A DNA stretch of 39,160 nt, taken from the NCBI GenBank assembly GCA_947461425.1, contig CANHKZ010000010.1, forward strand, positions 1 to 39,160. Direction: 5' to 3'. Both the position numbers and the translations under genes were made by a program. Below are positions 8,308 through 15,726 of the stretch, in pieces. Each line of letters begins with the position of its first letter. Position 1 is the stretch's first letter. The notes below the pieces were generated by a model. That model worked only from the letters and a program-made list of their open reading frames with translations, ran no database searches and had not been told where the DNA came from. This DNA is from Flavobacteriaceae bacterium (GTDB lineage Bacteria > Bacteroidota > Bacteroidia > Flavobacteriales > Flavobacteriaceae).

Positions 8308-8703
8308 ATGTCCTTTCAAACTGAATTTGCTCTTTTTTGGGAGAGTGTAAAAGAAAGTATGATACACTATACTTTTGCAAAATTAACCTTGGCAAAAACC
8401 ATTGGTGATACTGAATTAAAAAACATTTATATGCGTCCCGTTTTAGTAGAAAACCAAGTGCGTATTTCTCTTATTGCGCGTTATAAAACTGAAGAAGTGG
8501 AAAGTTTTCACAGTCTAGACGAAGCTTTTTTTGTACTGTCTTCCTATATGAACAATCCCTTTTTGACCGCTTTATTGTTTACTACAGAAAACGACTTAAC
8601 CTTTAAATTGAACAAAAAAAGAGTCGGTAGTATTGTCGAACAAGCCCCCACTTTTAAAAGTGCTTCGGATGTGGTTTTGGAAATGCAGGAAAAAGGTCTC
8701 TAG
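8308..8703 (+). CDS. Conserved-looking 131-residue protein of unknown function
   Basis: No catalytic motif is visible and I do not assign a function. The protein is soluble, mixed alpha/beta, with no signal peptide. Segments LTLAKTIGDTELKNIYMRPVLV (given here as a pattern of residues 27-48) and RYKTEEVESFHSLDEAF resemble, from memory, the N-terminal non-catalytic domain of a class of bacterial SAM-dependent methyltransferases ('LKN(I/V)Y.RPV.I ... YR.KT.D...N.S..E'). The methyltransferase domain itself is absent: the frame ends 12 bases before the stop of a convergent gene. It may therefore be a stand-alone version of that domain. The start ATG lies 21 bases after the hydratase gene, so co-transcription is likely. 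Confidence 0.75.
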   Translation: MSFQTEFALFWESVKESMIHYTFAKLTLAKTIGDTELKNIYMRPVLVENQVRISLIARYKTEEVESFHSLDEAFFVLSSYMNNPFLTALLFTTENDLTFKLNKKRVGSIVEQAPTFKSASDVVLEMQEKGL

Positions 8704-8715
8704 GTTGATTAAATC

Positions 8716-9372
8716 TTATTTTCTTCCCTCCCATTCGGCATAAAATTGTTCCAAAAAATCTTCCATATAATGGTGGCGTTGTTGTGCAAGTTGTTTGCCC
8801 GAAACAGTATTCATTTTGTCTTTCAACAACAATAGTTTTTCGTAAAAATGATTGATAGTGGGAGTTGTACTGTTTTTATATTCCTCTTTAGTCATAGATA
8901 AATTCGGGGCGATTTCGGGATTGTAAAGCGATCTGTTTTTAAAACCCCCATAATTAAATGTTCTGGCAATTCCAATAGCGCCAATAGCATCCAAACGATC
9001 CGCATCTTGAATAATATCCAATTCAATGGAAGAAAATTTTCTTTCTACACGACCGCCCTTAAACGAAATGTTTTCAATAATCGCGATTACATGATCAATA
9101 GTTGCTGGAACTACATTTTCGGATTCTAAAAAGACCCGTGCTGTTTTTGGTCCAATCGTTTCATCTCCGTCATAAAATTTGCTATCCGCAATATCGTGAA
9201 GCAAAGCGCCTAATTGTACTATTTCTATATCACATTTTTCAGATGCAGCAATCAACAAGGCATTTTTATACACACGCTCAATATGAAACCAGTCGTGACC
9301 GCCTTCGGCTTGAGCTAAAGTTTCTTTCACAAAATATTGTGTTTTTTCAATTAAAGGAGTAGTTATTCTCAT
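8716..9372 (-). CDS. HD-domain phosphohydrolase
   Basis: A 218-residue cytoplasmic metal-dependent phosphohydrolase. The HD-superfamily ligand set is visible: His30 in GGHDWFHIERVYKNA, the His59-Asp60 pair in LGALLHDIADSKF, and a later Asp in IQDADRLDAIGAIG (Asp125). This arrangement, with 'GHDW.H..RV' near the N-terminus and 'DADRLDA.GA.G', is typical of the YedJ/YpgQ-like group, some of which cleave nucleotides. Substrate is not known. It is convergent with the 131-residue unknown and separated from the upstream desaturase gene by a terminator hairpin, so it probably has its own promoter within the short gap or relies on read-through. Confidence 0.85.
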   Translation of the reverse strand: MRITTPLIEKTQYFVKETLAQAEGGHDWFHIERVYKNALLIAASEKCDIEIVQLGALLHDIADSKFYDGDETIGPKTARVFLESENVVPATIDHVIAIIENISFKGGRVERKFSSIELDIIQDADRLDAIGAIGIARTFNYGGFKNRSLYNPEIAPNLSMTKEEYKNSTTPTINHFYEKLLLLKDKMNTVSGKQLAQQRHHYMEDFLEQFYAEWEGRK

Positions 9373-9390
9373 GATAAAAAAAGTGATAAA

Positions 9391-9419
9391 AAAAGCTGAA
9401 TTGGAATAATTCAGCTTTT
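9391..9419 (-). terminator. Intrinsic terminator of the plsC-desaturase operon
   Basis: AAAAGCTGAATT (9391-9402) and AATTCAGCTTTT (9408-9419) form a perfect 12-bp stem with a 5-base loop. Read on the minus strand it follows the desaturase stop by 24 bases and is continued by a U-rich run, so it terminates that gene before the HD-domain gene begins. Confidence 0.85.
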
Positions 9420-9443
9420 AAATTTATTAAAAATACTACAATT

Positions 9444-10430
9444 TTATAATCTAGCAGGTTCTACCCATTTAAATATATATGATTCTTGAGGAATTACTAA
9501 TCTTTCTGAAATTTTAGCCATTCTAGAAGGTAATTTCATCAAATAATCACGAGCTTTTTCAGCTTCGTCTGTCAATCCAATTATTTTGTCAATTTCCCAT
9601 CTGTCAATTAATTTTTGCAAAATTTCTACATAATCATTAGCAGTATATACTCCTAAACGTTGTGCAGAATCTGAAAAATTTTCAAAAGCAGAACTTATTT
9701 TTTGTCCTGATTCTCTTAAAAAGTGTGCTGGCATAACGATTTTTTGTTTCATCATGTATTGAAACGCCAACATCATTTCGCTTGGATCCACTTGGAAAAT
9801 TTGGTGGACAAATTCACTATAGGCATGATGGTGACGCATTTCATCGCCAGCAATCATTTTGCACATTTTAGACAATTTATTATCCCCATATTTTTTGGCG
9901 ATTTGAGATACTCTATTGTGCGAAACATATGTCGCTAACTCTTGGAAACTAGTGTATACAAAGTTTTTATAGGGATCTCTTCCTGTACCAATATCAAATC
10001 CATCATTGATTAAATGCTGGGTTGTTATTTCTATTTCACGCATATTCACGCGACCAGATAAATACAAATATTTATTCAGCATATCTCCGTGGCGGTTTTC
10101 TTCTCCTGTCCATTGACGAATCCAACTTGACCAACCGTTTCTTTCTACATTATCGATTCCATCAACCTCCATTAACCAAGACTCATAAGTAGGCAAAGCC
10201 TCTTCAGTGATGGTGTCGCCCACCATTGCAACCCAAAAATCATAAGGCAAATCTTTAGCAATTTCTCTCAATTCTTTTACCTCTTCGAAAAAGTTTTCAC
10301 TTTGTGAATTCGGCAAAAAATCAGTTGGTTGCCATATTTTTTCTACTGGAATTAAGTACTGTTCTACAAAGCTGTCTACATTTTTTTCCAAAAACTGCAT
10401 TACTTCTAAACGAATGTTTTTAATTGACAT
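9444..10430 (-). CDS. Acyl-ACP desaturase (soluble diiron, plant stearoyl-ACP type)
   Basis: A soluble diiron enzyme that introduces a double bond into acyl-carrier-protein-bound fatty acids with O2 and ferredoxin-type electrons. The 328-residue product carries the complete expected ligand set: a Glu in TEEALPTY (76-77), EENRHGD (Glu111, His114), Glu164 in TSFQELATYVSH, and DEMRHHHAY (Glu197, His200). The stretch WTGEENRHGDMLNKYLYLSG closely resembles the plant plastid enzymes, as does MPAHFLRESG later on. Mature plant enzymes are about 360 residues, so this is slightly shorter. It lies 11 bases downstream of plsC on the same strand, which suggests a joint role in making unsaturated phospholipids. 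Confidence 0.93.
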   Translation of the reverse strand: MSIKNIRLEVMQFLEKNVDSFVEQYLIPVEKIWQPTDFLPNSQSENFFEEVKELREIAKDLPYDFWVAMVGDTITEEALPTYESWLMEVDGIDNVERNGWSSWIRQWTGEENRHGDMLNKYLYLSGRVNMREIEITTQHLINDGFDIGTGRDPYKNFVYTSFQELATYVSHNRVSQIAKKYGDNKLSKMCKMIAGDEMRHHHAYSEFVHQIFQVDPSEMMLAFQYMMKQKIVMPAHFLRESGQKISSAFENFSDSAQRLGVYTANDYVEILQKLIDRWEIDKIIGLTDEAEKARDYLMKLPSRMAKISERLVIPQESYIFKWVEPARL

Positions 10431-10441
10431 TATATCTTTTA

Positions 10442-11176
10442 TTAAATTTGTATCCCTTTAACTATGTTGGATTCTGTTTTTTCAAACAATTCTTCATATG
10501 AATAATCACTTACCTTCAAAGGTTGGTGAATGGTAAATATAAGGCAATTTCCTAAACCCATTGGGAAAGCGCCAAATCGAACCATTTTCCATGAATTGTT
10601 AATTGTAATTGGGACCACATAAGCTGAAGGGGCATACTTACATAATATTTTTAATCCGCTTTTAGCGAACGATTTTGGCTCGCCTGTTCTACTTCGTGTT
10701 CCCTCGGGAAAAATAAGTGCTGAACGGGTATTTTTTTCTATATATTCTGACAATCCCTTGATTAAAGGAATCGCCTGTTTGGTATCTTTTCTATCGATCA
10801 AAACCGAACCTCCATGATTCAAATTATAAGAAACACTTGGAATACCTTTTCCCAATTCTTTCTTACTCACAAACTTGCAATGAAAAGCTCTAAAATACCA
10901 AATAATAGCTATAATATCATACAGACTTTGATGATTAGCAACAAAAATTATGGGTGCATTTTTTGGAATATTTTCGGTATTTTCAAATTGATAGGTTGTC
11001 CCTAAAAGATTAGTACATCGCACTAAAAAAAAATTCAAATAATCAACGCTTTTTTTGTGTGCTTGGTAACCAAAAACATTAAAACAAAACCATTGGATTG
11101 GATGAAAAATAACCAAAAAAAGACCAAAACACAAATAGTAAACGATAGAAAGGGGATACGAAAATAATTTTTGCAT
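10442..11176 (-). CDS. plsC: 1-acyl-sn-glycerol-3-phosphate acyltransferase (first copy)
   Basis: PlsC acylates lysophosphatidate to phosphatidate at the inner membrane. The 244-residue protein has an N-terminal hydrophobic region (about 6-35) and the acyltransferase boxes: ANHQSLYD (catalytic NHxxxxD, near residue 81-87), the GSVLIDRKD segment (block II), FPEGTRSRTGEP (block III, near 156-167), and the VVPITINNSW segment (block IV). It is the first gene of a two-gene minus-strand operon with the desaturase. A second PlsC paralogue lies at 29510-30250. A candidate -7 box is at 11194-11201. Confidence 0.92.
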   Translation of the reverse strand: MQKLFSYPLSIVYYLCFGLFLVIFHPIQWFCFNVFGYQAHKKSVDYLNFFLVRCTNLLGTTYQFENTENIPKNAPIIFVANHQSLYDIIAIIWYFRAFHCKFVSKKELGKGIPSVSYNLNHGGSVLIDRKDTKQAIPLIKGLSEYIEKNTRSALIFPEGTRSRTGEPKSFAKSGLKILCKYAPSAYVVPITINNSWKMVRFGAFPMGLGNCLIFTIHQPLKVSDYSYEELFEKTESNIVKGIQI

Positions 11177-11193
11177 GCGTTGTTTATCAGTTA

Positions 11194-11201
11194 CAAAAGT
11201 A
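11194..11201 (-). promoter_or_regulatory. Candidate -7 box of the plsC-desaturase operon
   Basis: On the minus strand this reads TACTTTTG, matching TAnnTTTG, 17 bases before the plsC start. No TTG at -33 spacing was found, so only the proximal element supports it. Confidence 0.4.
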
Positions 11202-11262
11202 CAAAATAAATGTACAGTGCTAATTAAATACTTTAGAATAACGCCAATTTAGGGTTTAATTG

Positions 11263-11270
11263 TACCTTTG
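11263..11270 (+). promoter_or_regulatory. Candidate -7 box for rnpA
   Basis: TACCTTTG matches TAnnTTTG and lies 31 bases before the rnpA ATG at 11302. No TTG is found 17-23 bases upstream. It is divergent from the plsC box 61 bases away. Confidence 0.4.
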
Positions 11271-11301
11271 ACTTCTATAATTAGTGGTGTTTTTCTCAGA
11301 A

Positions 11302-11697
11302 ATGAATTTTAATTATCCAAAAAACGAAAAGCTAAAAAGCAAAATCACCATCGGATTATTATTTTCCGAAGGCAAGTCTGTGTCTAAATACCCCTTGCGA
11401 TTAGTATATCATTCGGGAACATTAGGAGACGAGCAACAACTAAAAGTTGGCGTTTCAGTTTCGAAAAAATACTTTAAAAAAGCCGTTGATCGTAATTATT
11501 TCAAACGTGTCTTAAGAGAAACCTACCGTCTGAATCAGCATTTGTTAAAGAATCACCTCAGCCAACCCTTTGCTTTGATGCTTTTTTACCAAAGTAAAGA
11601 CCGATTGTCATTTGAAGAAATCAATGTCAAAACGATTCAGCTATTTGAAAAATTTCTAGATCAGGTAAATCCTATAACACAAGAGGAGGTAAAATAA
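11302..11697 (+). CDS. rnpA: Ribonuclease P protein component
   Basis: RnpA is the small basic protein subunit of RNase P, which matures the 5' ends of tRNAs. The 131-residue product begins MNFNYPKNEKLKSK, then shows the phenylalanine/leucine-rich FSEGKSVSKYPLRLVY strand and the diagnostic RNA-binding segment SVSKKYFKKAVDRNYFKRVL with the conserved RN.-.KR.-RE pattern. An in-frame GTG at 11284 would add six residues; I prefer the ATG at 11302 because the family starts with a short N-terminus before 'L....' and because the -7 box then leaves a normal leader. Unlike in many bacteria, rpmH is not adjacent; the next gene is an S41 protease. Confidence 0.93.
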   Translation: MNFNYPKNEKLKSKITIGLLFSEGKSVSKYPLRLVYHSGTLGDEQQLKVGVSVSKKYFKKAVDRNYFKRVLRETYRLNQHLLKNHLSQPFALMLFYQSKDRLSFEEINVKTIQLFEKFLDQVNPITQEEVK

Positions 11698-11766
11698 ACC
11701 GCTTTCAAATCATTTTGTATTCTTATTTATTATTATTTTAGAGGTTTCATTCTTAGTTGTATCCTT

Positions 11767-13404
11767 ATGATTTCTTCATTTAAAAAACGGTATGTTTTTC
11801 CAATAATTGCTTGTGCTTTTCTATATCTAGGCGCCAGTTTTAAAGAAGATTTCTTTGAGGTGGCCAAACAAATTGAAATCTTTACTACCCTTTTCAAAGA
11901 GGTAAATAAAAACTATGTAGACGACACCAATCCTGGCGAATTAATGGATAAAGCCATCAAGGGAATGTTGGCCAGCTTAGATCCATACACTGTTTTTTTC
12001 AACGAACAAGATGTGGTTAAATTCAAAATTAATAGCACTGGAGAATACACTGGAATTGGAGTATTAATTACTCGAAAAGAAGACCGAATACTCATTAAAG
12101 AACCTTATAAAAATTTTCCAGCTGACAAAGCAGGACTTAAAGCCGGAGATGAAATTATCCAAATTGGCGATGTGCTAATTTCTGATTTCAAAGACGATGC
12201 TTCGCAATTGTTAAAAGGAGTAAAAAACACCAAAATTGACGTTAAATACATCCGCCAAGGGAAAACAAATTCAACCCAAATAATACTGGATGAAGTTGAA
12301 ATTAAATCAGTTCCCTTCTTTGGTAAAATAGACGAGAAAACGGGTTATATTGTTTTGGCACACTTCAATAAAAAAGCAGGTCTGGAAACCAAAAATGCCT
12401 TGGAACAACTCAAAAAAGAAGGCGCTGAACGAATCGTTTTGGACTTGCGTAATAACCCTGGGGGATTGTTAAACGAGGCGGTTACGATTTGTAATTTATT
12501 TGTGCCAAAAAATGAAATTATTGTAACCACCAAATCAAAAATTGAAAAACACAACAATACGTATAAAACAACCAAAGAACCGGTCGACACCGAAATCCCA
12601 TTAGCGATTATTGTCAATGGAAGAAGTGCCTCGGCTTCTGAAATTGTTTCGGGTGCTCTACAAGATTTAGACCGCGCTGTAATTATTGGGAGTCGTAGTT
12701 TTGGAAAAGGATTAGTCCAAAGACCCGTTGATTTAACTTATGGAACACAACTAAAAGTGACTATTTCTCGCTATTACACGCCTTCGGGAAGATGCATTCA
12801 GGCTTTGGATTATACTAATAAAGACAAAAATGGAATTGCAACAAAACGAGAGGAGAAAAATTATACCGCTTTCAAAACCAAAAAAGGTAGAACAGTCTAT
12901 GATGGCGGAGGAATTCAACCGGATCTGCCTTTAGAAGAAACTAATTTAAGTCCTATTGCAGAGGTTTTAGAAAAAAATGATGCCGTTTTTAATTTTGCTA
13001 CTCAATACTATTATAAAAACCCCACTATTGGAAATAGGATCCCAAATATTTCCGAGTCCGATTTTCAAGATTTTAAACTGTTTTTAAAGACAACCAAATT
13101 CTCTTTTGACACTCAAACTGAACTGGCATTAAAGGCAACTTTGGCTGCTGCCAAAAAAGAAAAAATTGACGAAACTATACAGGTAGAATACCAACAATTA
13201 TTGACTGTGCTACAAAAAAGCGAAAATTCTTTATTAGATAAAAATCAAAAAGAAATCAAGAATTTAATACTAGAAGAACTTATTAAACGGTACCAATATC
13301 AAGAGGGATTGTATCAATATTACCTCAAAAACAATGTTGAAATCAAACGTGCTGTTCAGGTATTGAATACTCCTATTGAATACAAAACTATCTTAAAAAT
13401 TTAA
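11767..13404 (+). CDS. S41 family carboxyl-terminal processing protease (CtpA-like)
   Basis: A 545-residue periplasmic or membrane-tethered serine protease. An N-terminal hydrophobic segment (about 9-24) acts as signal or anchor. A PDZ domain spans about 87-165 (GIGVLITRKEDRILI and AGLKAGDEIIQIGD). The S41 core contains LDLRNNPGGLLNEAV (225-239), NGRSASASEIVSGALQD with the expected nucleophile Ser289, and SRSFGKGLVQ with Lys314, exactly 25 residues on, the spacing of the Ser/Lys dyad in this family. A roughly 130-residue C-terminal helical extension follows. It is 69 bases after rnpA and overlaps the next gene by one base, which suggests joint translation with the OmpA-like protein. Confidence 0.93.
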   Translation: MISSFKKRYVFPIIACAFLYLGASFKEDFFEVAKQIEIFTTLFKEVNKNYVDDTNPGELMDKAIKGMLASLDPYTVFFNEQDVVKFKINSTGEYTGIGVLITRKEDRILIKEPYKNFPADKAGLKAGDEIIQIGDVLISDFKDDASQLLKGVKNTKIDVKYIRQGKTNSTQIILDEVEIKSVPFFGKIDEKTGYIVLAHFNKKAGLETKNALEQLKKEGAERIVLDLRNNPGGLLNEAVTICNLFVPKNEIIVTTKSKIEKHNNTYKTTKEPVDTEIPLAIIVNGRSASASEIVSGALQDLDRAVIIGSRSFGKGLVQRPVDLTYGTQLKVTISRYYTPSGRCIQALDYTNKDKNGIATKREEKNYTAFKTKKGRTVYDGGGIQPDLPLEETNLSPIAEVLEKNDAVFNFATQYYYKNPTIGNRIPNISESDFQDFKLFLKTTKFSFDTQTELALKATLAAAKKEKIDETIQVEYQQLLTVLQKSENSLLDKNQKEIKNLILEELIKRYQYQEGLYQYYLKNNVEIKRAVQVLNTPIEYKTILKI

Positions 13405-14225
13405 TGAGATTTCTTTTCAAAATAGTATTTATGTTGTTATTCTTATGCGGATTTGCTCAAGAGAAAATCAACCAAAATACCTATTTTGACTTTGATATGG
13501 ACCAACTTAACGAAAATCAAAAAAACGTGCTTTTTGATTTTTTTCAAAAAATAGACAGCAGCCAGATTCAATCCGTTCGTGTTTTTGGATATTGTGATGA
13601 CCGTGGTACAGCACCATACAATTACAATTTATCTGACCGAAGAGTGCGAACGATTGAAAAGTTATTACTCAGCATCGGATTGAATCCTAAAAAACTGATC
13701 GCCTTAGAGGGCAAAGGAAGGATTTTAGTCAATAAAGATACAATACCTGACTTAGACAAAGCCCGATCTCTAAATCGCCGGGTAGAAATTGCGGTAGCAT
13801 TATTAGCTAAACCCTTATTTTTCATGGGAATTCCGCGATTGTATTCTGGTTTTAATTTGCCTCACAAAAAAGGAGATCGTATTTATTTAGAAAATGTTCA
13901 GTTTTCTACAGGAAGTAGTTATTTAGACTTGAAGTCAAGAGCCATATTAGAGAAGATTATCGTTTTTTTGAAGGCTAATCCATATATTGAATTTGAAATC
14001 CAAGGACATGTTTGTTGTACGCCATACTATTTTTCGGATGCTATTGACAAAGATACCAAAGAAAGAAAATTATCCTACAACAGAGCTAAAGCTGTGTATC
14101 GCTATCTAGTTATGCGAAAAATTAATCCGTCCAGGATGACCTTCAGTGGACATGGCAACAAGTCTCCCTTGGGTAAAGCTGTGGAGTTGGATCGAAGGGT
14201 AGAGTTAGTCATTACAAAATGCTAA
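13404..14225 (+). CDS. Protein with two OmpA-like domains
   Basis: A 273-residue exported protein with a signal peptide (MRFLFKIVFMLLFLCGFAQ) and two OmpA_C-like domains, about 27-130 and 159-270. Domain one has FGYCDDRGTAPYNYNLSDRRV and ends LNRRVEIAV; domain two has the parallel elements GHVCC..., LSYNRAKAVYRYL, FSGHGNKSPLG and LDRRVELVI. Domain one keeps the Asp and Arg positions associated with diaminopimelate binding; domain two replaces the Asp-containing loop with HVCCTPYY and a longer insert, so its peptidoglycan binding is doubtful. It probably tethers something to the cell wall. The start codon overlaps the protease stop (TAATG); its 3' end overlaps the convergent acetyltransferase gene by 4 bases. 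Confidence 0.88.
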   Translation: MRFLFKIVFMLLFLCGFAQEKINQNTYFDFDMDQLNENQKNVLFDFFQKIDSSQIQSVRVFGYCDDRGTAPYNYNLSDRRVRTIEKLLLSIGLNPKKLIALEGKGRILVNKDTIPDLDKARSLNRRVEIAVALLAKPLFFMGIPRLYSGFNLPHKKGDRIYLENVQFSTGSSYLDLKSRAILEKIIVFLKANPYIEFEIQGHVCCTPYYFSDAIDKDTKERKLSYNRAKAVYRYLVMRKINPSRMTFSGHGNKSPLGKAVELDRRVELVITKC

Positions 14226-14671
14226 ACGCTTTTATCCATTTGAATATGCGGAATATCATCTTCTAAATACATGTTGCTTGTTTGCACAAATCCATGAGAT
14301 TCATAGAATTTTTTCAAATACAATTGGGCGCCAATCGTAATTTTTGTCTCTCCAAAATGATTCAAAATTCCAGCAATGGATTCTCGCATTAATTCATGAC
14401 CCCATTTACGGTCTCTGTATTTTGGATCTACCGTTACTCGCCCAATCGAGGAGTGGATAAAAGAAATTCCAGGTTTAAAAAGTCGGGCATGGGCTACAAT
14501 TTTATCTTCAAATGTGCCAAAAAGATGTAATGCTTTTTGATCTTTTCCATCCAAATCAAGATAAACACAGTTTTGTTCCACTACGAAAATTTCACTTCGC
14601 AAACGAAGAATGTCATACAGTTCGTGTACAGAAAGTGTTTCAAATGATTTAATCTTCCATTCTAATGCCAT
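14222..14671 (-). CDS. ElaA-like GNAT N-acetyltransferase
   Basis: A small GNAT enzyme of 149 residues. The segment LYDILRLRSEIFVVEQNCVY followed by LDLDGKDQKALHLFG is the signature of the ElaA group; the acetyl-CoA site is IGRVTVDPKYRDRKWGHELM, and the C-terminal FYESHGFVQTSNMYLEDDIPHIQM completes the fold. The substrate of ElaA proteins is not established. I start it at the ATG at 14669-14671, since the open frame upstream runs through the neighbouring lipoprotein gene and adds unrelated sequence. It follows the DUF4837 gene by 4 bases, so the two are likely co-transcribed. Confidence 0.9.
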   Translation of the reverse strand: MALEWKIKSFETLSVHELYDILRLRSEIFVVEQNCVYLDLDGKDQKALHLFGTFEDKIVAHARLFKPGISFIHSSIGRVTVDPKYRDRKWGHELMRESIAGILNHFGETKITIGAQLYLKKFYESHGFVQTSNMYLEDDIPHIQMDKSV

Positions 14672-14675
14672 GAAT

Positions 14676-15671
14676 TTAATGTTTATGTGGGGTGAAGGTA
14701 TTGTTTTTAAATAGATGTACCGATTGCATAATCGCATCCAATTCGTGCATACTATTTCTTTTTTCTTTAGAAGGAGAATAGCAAAATCCCTCCAAAACAA
14801 GTACGCGTTTGTTTGGAAAATCGATAATAGTATAATTGATATAGGGTCCAGACATATAATCATTTTGAAGTTGCCAAGTCCCTCTGGTTTCGTAAGTTAA
14901 TTGATTGTCCAGCTTGGTTTTAAAAAAATAGGGGGTGTATCCTTTGTCATTTATCATGTGAGTCGATGGCTCTGTGCCTTCAATGTACTTCCCAATGGAA
15001 TCTCTCATTATTTGAATTGAGCTAGATACGGCATTATGTTTTATTATTGTCAGTGGTAATTGGTATACTAACAAATTACTACTTCCGCTACTACTGTTTT
15101 TTTTTAACCAAATAAAATTAGATTTTTGCATGACCAATTCAAATTCTGAGGGAACTTGTAAGGATACATGAAACTGTTTTTTTATCATTGAGAATAAAAG
15201 TGCCGATTTAGTCTGTATTCGTTGACTTTCTAAAATTTCACCTTGTTGAATAGATTGAATAATTTTAGGGGAATATTTCTCTATTAATTCTACTATTTCA
15301 GCGACTGTTTTTCCGGAAATATGGAAACTATTTTGTGGGGTAGCAAATTGATTTTTTCTAATAGTAAAGGATTTTTTACTTTCCTTTTTGATTACAAGTA
15401 TCGCTCGGTTATCCATTGCAAAACCCTCTAATAATTTAACAGGATATTGATTGATAGTAAACATCGGTTCTTCTTCAGGCAATCCTATTACTGGTGATGC
15501 AAATTTATTTCGGATACTGTCGCCAATTTCTCCATTCCACAATGGGTCATCAATTATTACTGCAATTGTGTTGATTTCTCCTGAAGTTTTGCGAGTTAAA
15601 TTAGCTTCTTTCTTAGTGCATGAAAAGGCCAAAATTGATAATAGAAAGCATAAAAAAAAGGCCTTATTCAT
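14676..15671 (-). CDS. DUF4837 family lipoprotein
   Basis: A 331-residue exported lipoprotein recognised as the Bacteroidota-specific DUF4837 family. With the start at 15671 it has a textbook lipoprotein signal, MNKAFFLCFLLSILAFSC, with Cys18 as the acylated residue. The mature part includes IAVIIDDPLWNGEIGDSIR, a region typical of the family, and TRGTWQLQNDYMSGPYINY followed by VLVLEGFCYSPSKEKR near the C-terminus. An upstream ATG at 15722 would add 17 residues ahead of the signal peptide and is less likely. Function is unknown. It lies between the lytic transglycosylase and the ElaA-like gene, in the same direction. Confidence 0.87.
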   Translation of the reverse strand: MNKAFFLCFLLSILAFSCTKKEANLTRKTSGEINTIAVIIDDPLWNGEIGDSIRNKFASPVIGLPEEEPMFTINQYPVKLLEGFAMDNRAILVIKKESKKSFTIRKNQFATPQNSFHISGKTVAEIVELIEKYSPKIIQSIQQGEILESQRIQTKSALLFSMIKKQFHVSLQVPSEFELVMQKSNFIWLKKNSSSGSSNLLVYQLPLTIIKHNAVSSSIQIMRDSIGKYIEGTEPSTHMINDKGYTPYFFKTKLDNQLTYETRGTWQLQNDYMSGPYINYTIIDFPNKRVLVLEGFCYSPSKEKRNSMHELDAIMQSVHLFKNNTFTPHKH

Positions 15672-15726
15672 ACTGATAAAGGTATGAAATCCAGCCCCAT
15701 TTGAATTTAATAATCGATTCATTCAA

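Noticed and set aside
8660..8760. Frameshifted methyltransferase tail after the 131-residue gene
   Set aside because: The sequence directly after it codes for the HD-domain gene on the other strand; no remnant of a SAM-binding domain is visible in any frame.
14672..14863. N-terminal extension of the ElaA-like acetyltransferase into the lipoprotein gene
   Set aside because: The extension would read the DUF4837 coding region in another frame, and ElaA proteins start at the Met at 14671.
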